Below, one piece after another: positions 62,608 through 64,000 of a stretch of 64,000 nt of DNA. Position 1 is the first letter of the stretch, and every line of letters starts with the position of its first letter. Source of the stretch: DASQPA01 sp963757335 (GTDB taxonomy: Bacteria; Acidobacteriota; Thermoanaerobaculia; Multivoradales; UBA5704). The stretch spans positions 186,001 through 250,000 of the forward strand of contig CAVWRJ010000024.1 of NCBI GenBank assembly GCA_963757335.1, given 5' to 3'. Below the pieces are notes generated by a model. It worked only from the letters and a program-made list of their open reading frames with translations, was not told the DNA's origin and did no database searches. Made by a program: the position numbers and the translations under genes.

Positions 62608-64000
62608 ATGAAGACGATGACGAGAGGTTTGAAGAACGCCCAAGGAATCCTTGCCGTATGCCGTGGGATCGTACCGCTGGTCCTCTGTTGCATCCTCCTG
62701 CTGCTGGCTGCACGCGGCGCGTCGGCGCAGAAGTTCGATCCCTACGGCGACCCGGTGCCGGACGTGGGGGGAGGCGCCGTCCTCCCCGACACCGACAATC
62801 CGGCCGACCCCGCGGGCACCCCGATCCCGTCCACCGATAAACCGTCCCCTCTCCCGCCGGCCGGCTCCCTCGTCACGACGAGCGGTGGACACTTCTCGGT
62901 CGACGGCCACCCCTTCCGCCATGTCGGCATCAACGAGGTGGACTACGTCTACGAGGGCGGTCAGAACACCGACCTGTGGAACGACACCTATACCCTGAGG
63001 CAGGGCGGGGTCAAGCAGATCCGCGTCATCCTGGCCAACGACGCACTGTCGAACGACACCATCATGGCCGATCTGGAGGACGCCCTGGGCGTGGCCTGGA
63101 GCCGCGGCATCCGGGTCACCGTCGCGCTCACCAACTTCTACTACGGCACCCATTACGGCCACAACGCCAACGGCGGGCACACGGCGGTGGCGGGGGACGC
63201 GCATTACTACACCGATACCTGCTGTGGCGGCGTCCAACTGCTCAACCACGCCTGGCTCGCGGGCGGCTACAACGACAATTACAAGCCTTTCGTCCGGGCC
63301 GTGGTCGGCCGCTTCGCCGGCGACCCCCGCATCTTCGCCTGGGAGATCGGCAACGAGATCGGAGCTCCCAATGGAGACGTCGAGGCCGCCATCGCCTTCT
63401 ATCGGGACATGGCGCTGACGATCAAGGGGATCGATCCCGGCCACATGGTCACCACCGGCATCATCTGCACCCAGTGGCTGCCGCTCACCACCCAGGATCA
63501 GAAGTTGCGCCTCTATCAGTACATGGATTACCTGGTGGAGCATCACTACGATCCCAACTCGCCGAACCCGGGGGACCTCTCGGACAACCAGCTCGCCGCC
63601 ACGCTCAACAAGCCGCTGGTGATCGAAGAGTACGGCGTCAACCAGAACGTGGCGCCGTACAACACGGATCACAACCGCATCATGCCGACCGTCTCCGATT
63701 TCTTCGACTGGGCCTACGCCACAGAGCCCTACAAGCAGGCGGACGCGGTGATGATCTGGGGCGTCGACTTCGGTTGGGATCACGGCAGCGGCGATCGGAA
63801 CTTCGGCCCCTGGGAGCAGAACCTCTCGAACGACTACCTCCAGCTCTGGCGCGAGACGGCCGACTGGGCGCGGGTCTCCCCCCGTTACTCGGACGTGCCG
63901 GCCGGCGACACCTTTTACACCTACATCGAGTGCCTGTCGAACCACCGGGCGGTCAACGGTCTCTTCAACTGGGTGAACGACAGCGCCAACGACCAGTTCC
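62608..64000 (+). CDS. Secreted GH5-like glycoside hydrolase, 3' end outside the window
   Basis: At least 464 residues. Signal peptide (VPLVLCCILLLLAARGASAQ), a Pro/Asp linker, then a TIM barrel beginning HFSVDGHPFRHVGINEVDYV, with acid/base Glu in FAWEIGNEIG and nucleophile Glu in LVIEEYG, the standard pair of GH5/GH clan A endoglycanases (cellulase or mannanase). After the barrel, VPAGDTFYTYIECLSNHRAV starts a second domain that looks like an S-layer-type or surface module and runs past base 64000. ATG 62608 follows GGGAGTCATGAAAG. Confidence 0.88.
   Translation, partial: MKTMTRGLKNAQGILAVCRGIVPLVLCCILLLLAARGASAQKFDPYGDPVPDVGGGAVLPDTDNPADPAGTPIPSTDKPSPLPPAGSLVTTSGGHFSVDGHPFRHVGINEVDYVYEGGQNTDLWNDTYTLRQGGVKQIRVILANDALSNDTIMADLEDALGVAWSRGIRVTVALTNFYYGTHYGHNANGGHTAVAGDAHYYTDTCCGGVQLLNHAWLAGGYNDNYKPFVRAVVGRFAGDPRIFAWEIGNEIGAPNGDVEAAIAFYRDMALTIKGIDPGHMVTTGIICTQWLPLTTQDQKLRLYQYMDYLVEHHYDPNSPNPGDLSDNQLAATLNKPLVIEEYGVNQNVAPYNTDHNRIMPTVSDFFDWAYATEPYKQADAVMIWGVDFGWDHGSGDRNFGPWEQNLSNDYLQLWRETADWARVSPRYSDVPAGDTFYTYIECLSNHRAVNGLFNWVNDSANDQF

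Noticed and set aside
1..64000. tRNA, rRNA, insertion sequence or prophage genes
   Set aside because: No cloverleaf, rRNA-like segment, transposase, integrase or phage structural protein was recognised on either strand.

Overview
The window is a continuous 64 kb piece of a high-GC bacterial chromosome. Several traits point to Acidobacteriota, most likely a Thermoanaerobaculia-type member; this is an inference and no marker gene settles it. They are an orphan MacB/FtsX permease of the acidobacterial duplicated type, many large secreted proteins built from ELWTSDGT repeats, near-identical type IV pilin-like genes with sigma-54 promoters, and long hybrid histidine kinases. I saw no rRNA, tRNA, CRISPR array, insertion sequence or prophage.

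Layout. 0-3.2 kb: end of metF, two near-identical pilin-like genes, two small exported proteins. 3.2-9.3 kb: a hybrid sensor kinase, a seven-copy 41-bp hairpin array, ddl, an exported phosphoesterase, rlpA. 9.4-17 kb: purB, arginine deiminase plus ornithine carbamoyltransferase, a second hybrid kinase, ribBA. 17-19.5 kb: a frameshifted glycosyltransferase, a HabB-like membrane protein, a SnoaL-like protein. 19.7-21.6 kb: a 21-22 bp repeat array followed by a toxin-antitoxin island (lone antitoxin, damaged brnT with brnA, vapBC). 21.9-28.4 kb: ADOP permease, M20 peptidase, L,D-transpeptidase, membrane lipase. 28.4-32.3 kb: an aldehyde dehydrogenase and a very large GreA-domain protein. 32.5-36.1 kb: an operon of RodZ-like protein, helical-repeat protein, J-TPR protein and PP2C phosphatase. 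36.2-45.5 kb: FAD reductase, GT-C glycosyltransferase, BtuF-like protein, exported PqqB-like protein, secreted trypsin-like protease, AcvB/VirJ hydrolase, a small Cys peptide and a MOSC protein. 45.5-52.7 kb: two tandem ELWTSDGT-repeat proteins. 52.7-53.6 kb: a large 21-bp repeat array between 32-bp direct repeats. 53.7-56.2 kb: a secreted protein and a decayed gene. 56.4-62.4 kb: a translationally coupled three-gene operon (sigma factor fused to TPR-CHAT, a one-TM anti-sigma-like protein, a subtilase-like protein). 62.6 kb to the end: a secreted GH5-like glycoside hydrolase that runs off the window.

The most striking system is the 56.4-62.4 kb operon. An ECF-type sigma factor is joined in frame, through one membrane segment, to a TPR-CHAT protease module that keeps its His and Cys. 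Both downstream genes start at ATGA overlaps. The arrangement suggests a membrane-tethered sigma factor controlled by proteolysis; that function is inference. The second theme is repeat biology: a 41-bp hairpin array whose substitutions are G-U neutral on one strand only, five copies of an interspersed palindrome (four with locus-specific but self-complementary arms), and two 21-bp arrays.

Several genes (17.5, 25.7, 27.5, 33.2, 48.2, 55.1-55.9 and 58.0 kb) are split by single frame changes, many in G runs. Indels in the assembly are a likely cause for most of them, so these are annotated as single genes with the break noted.
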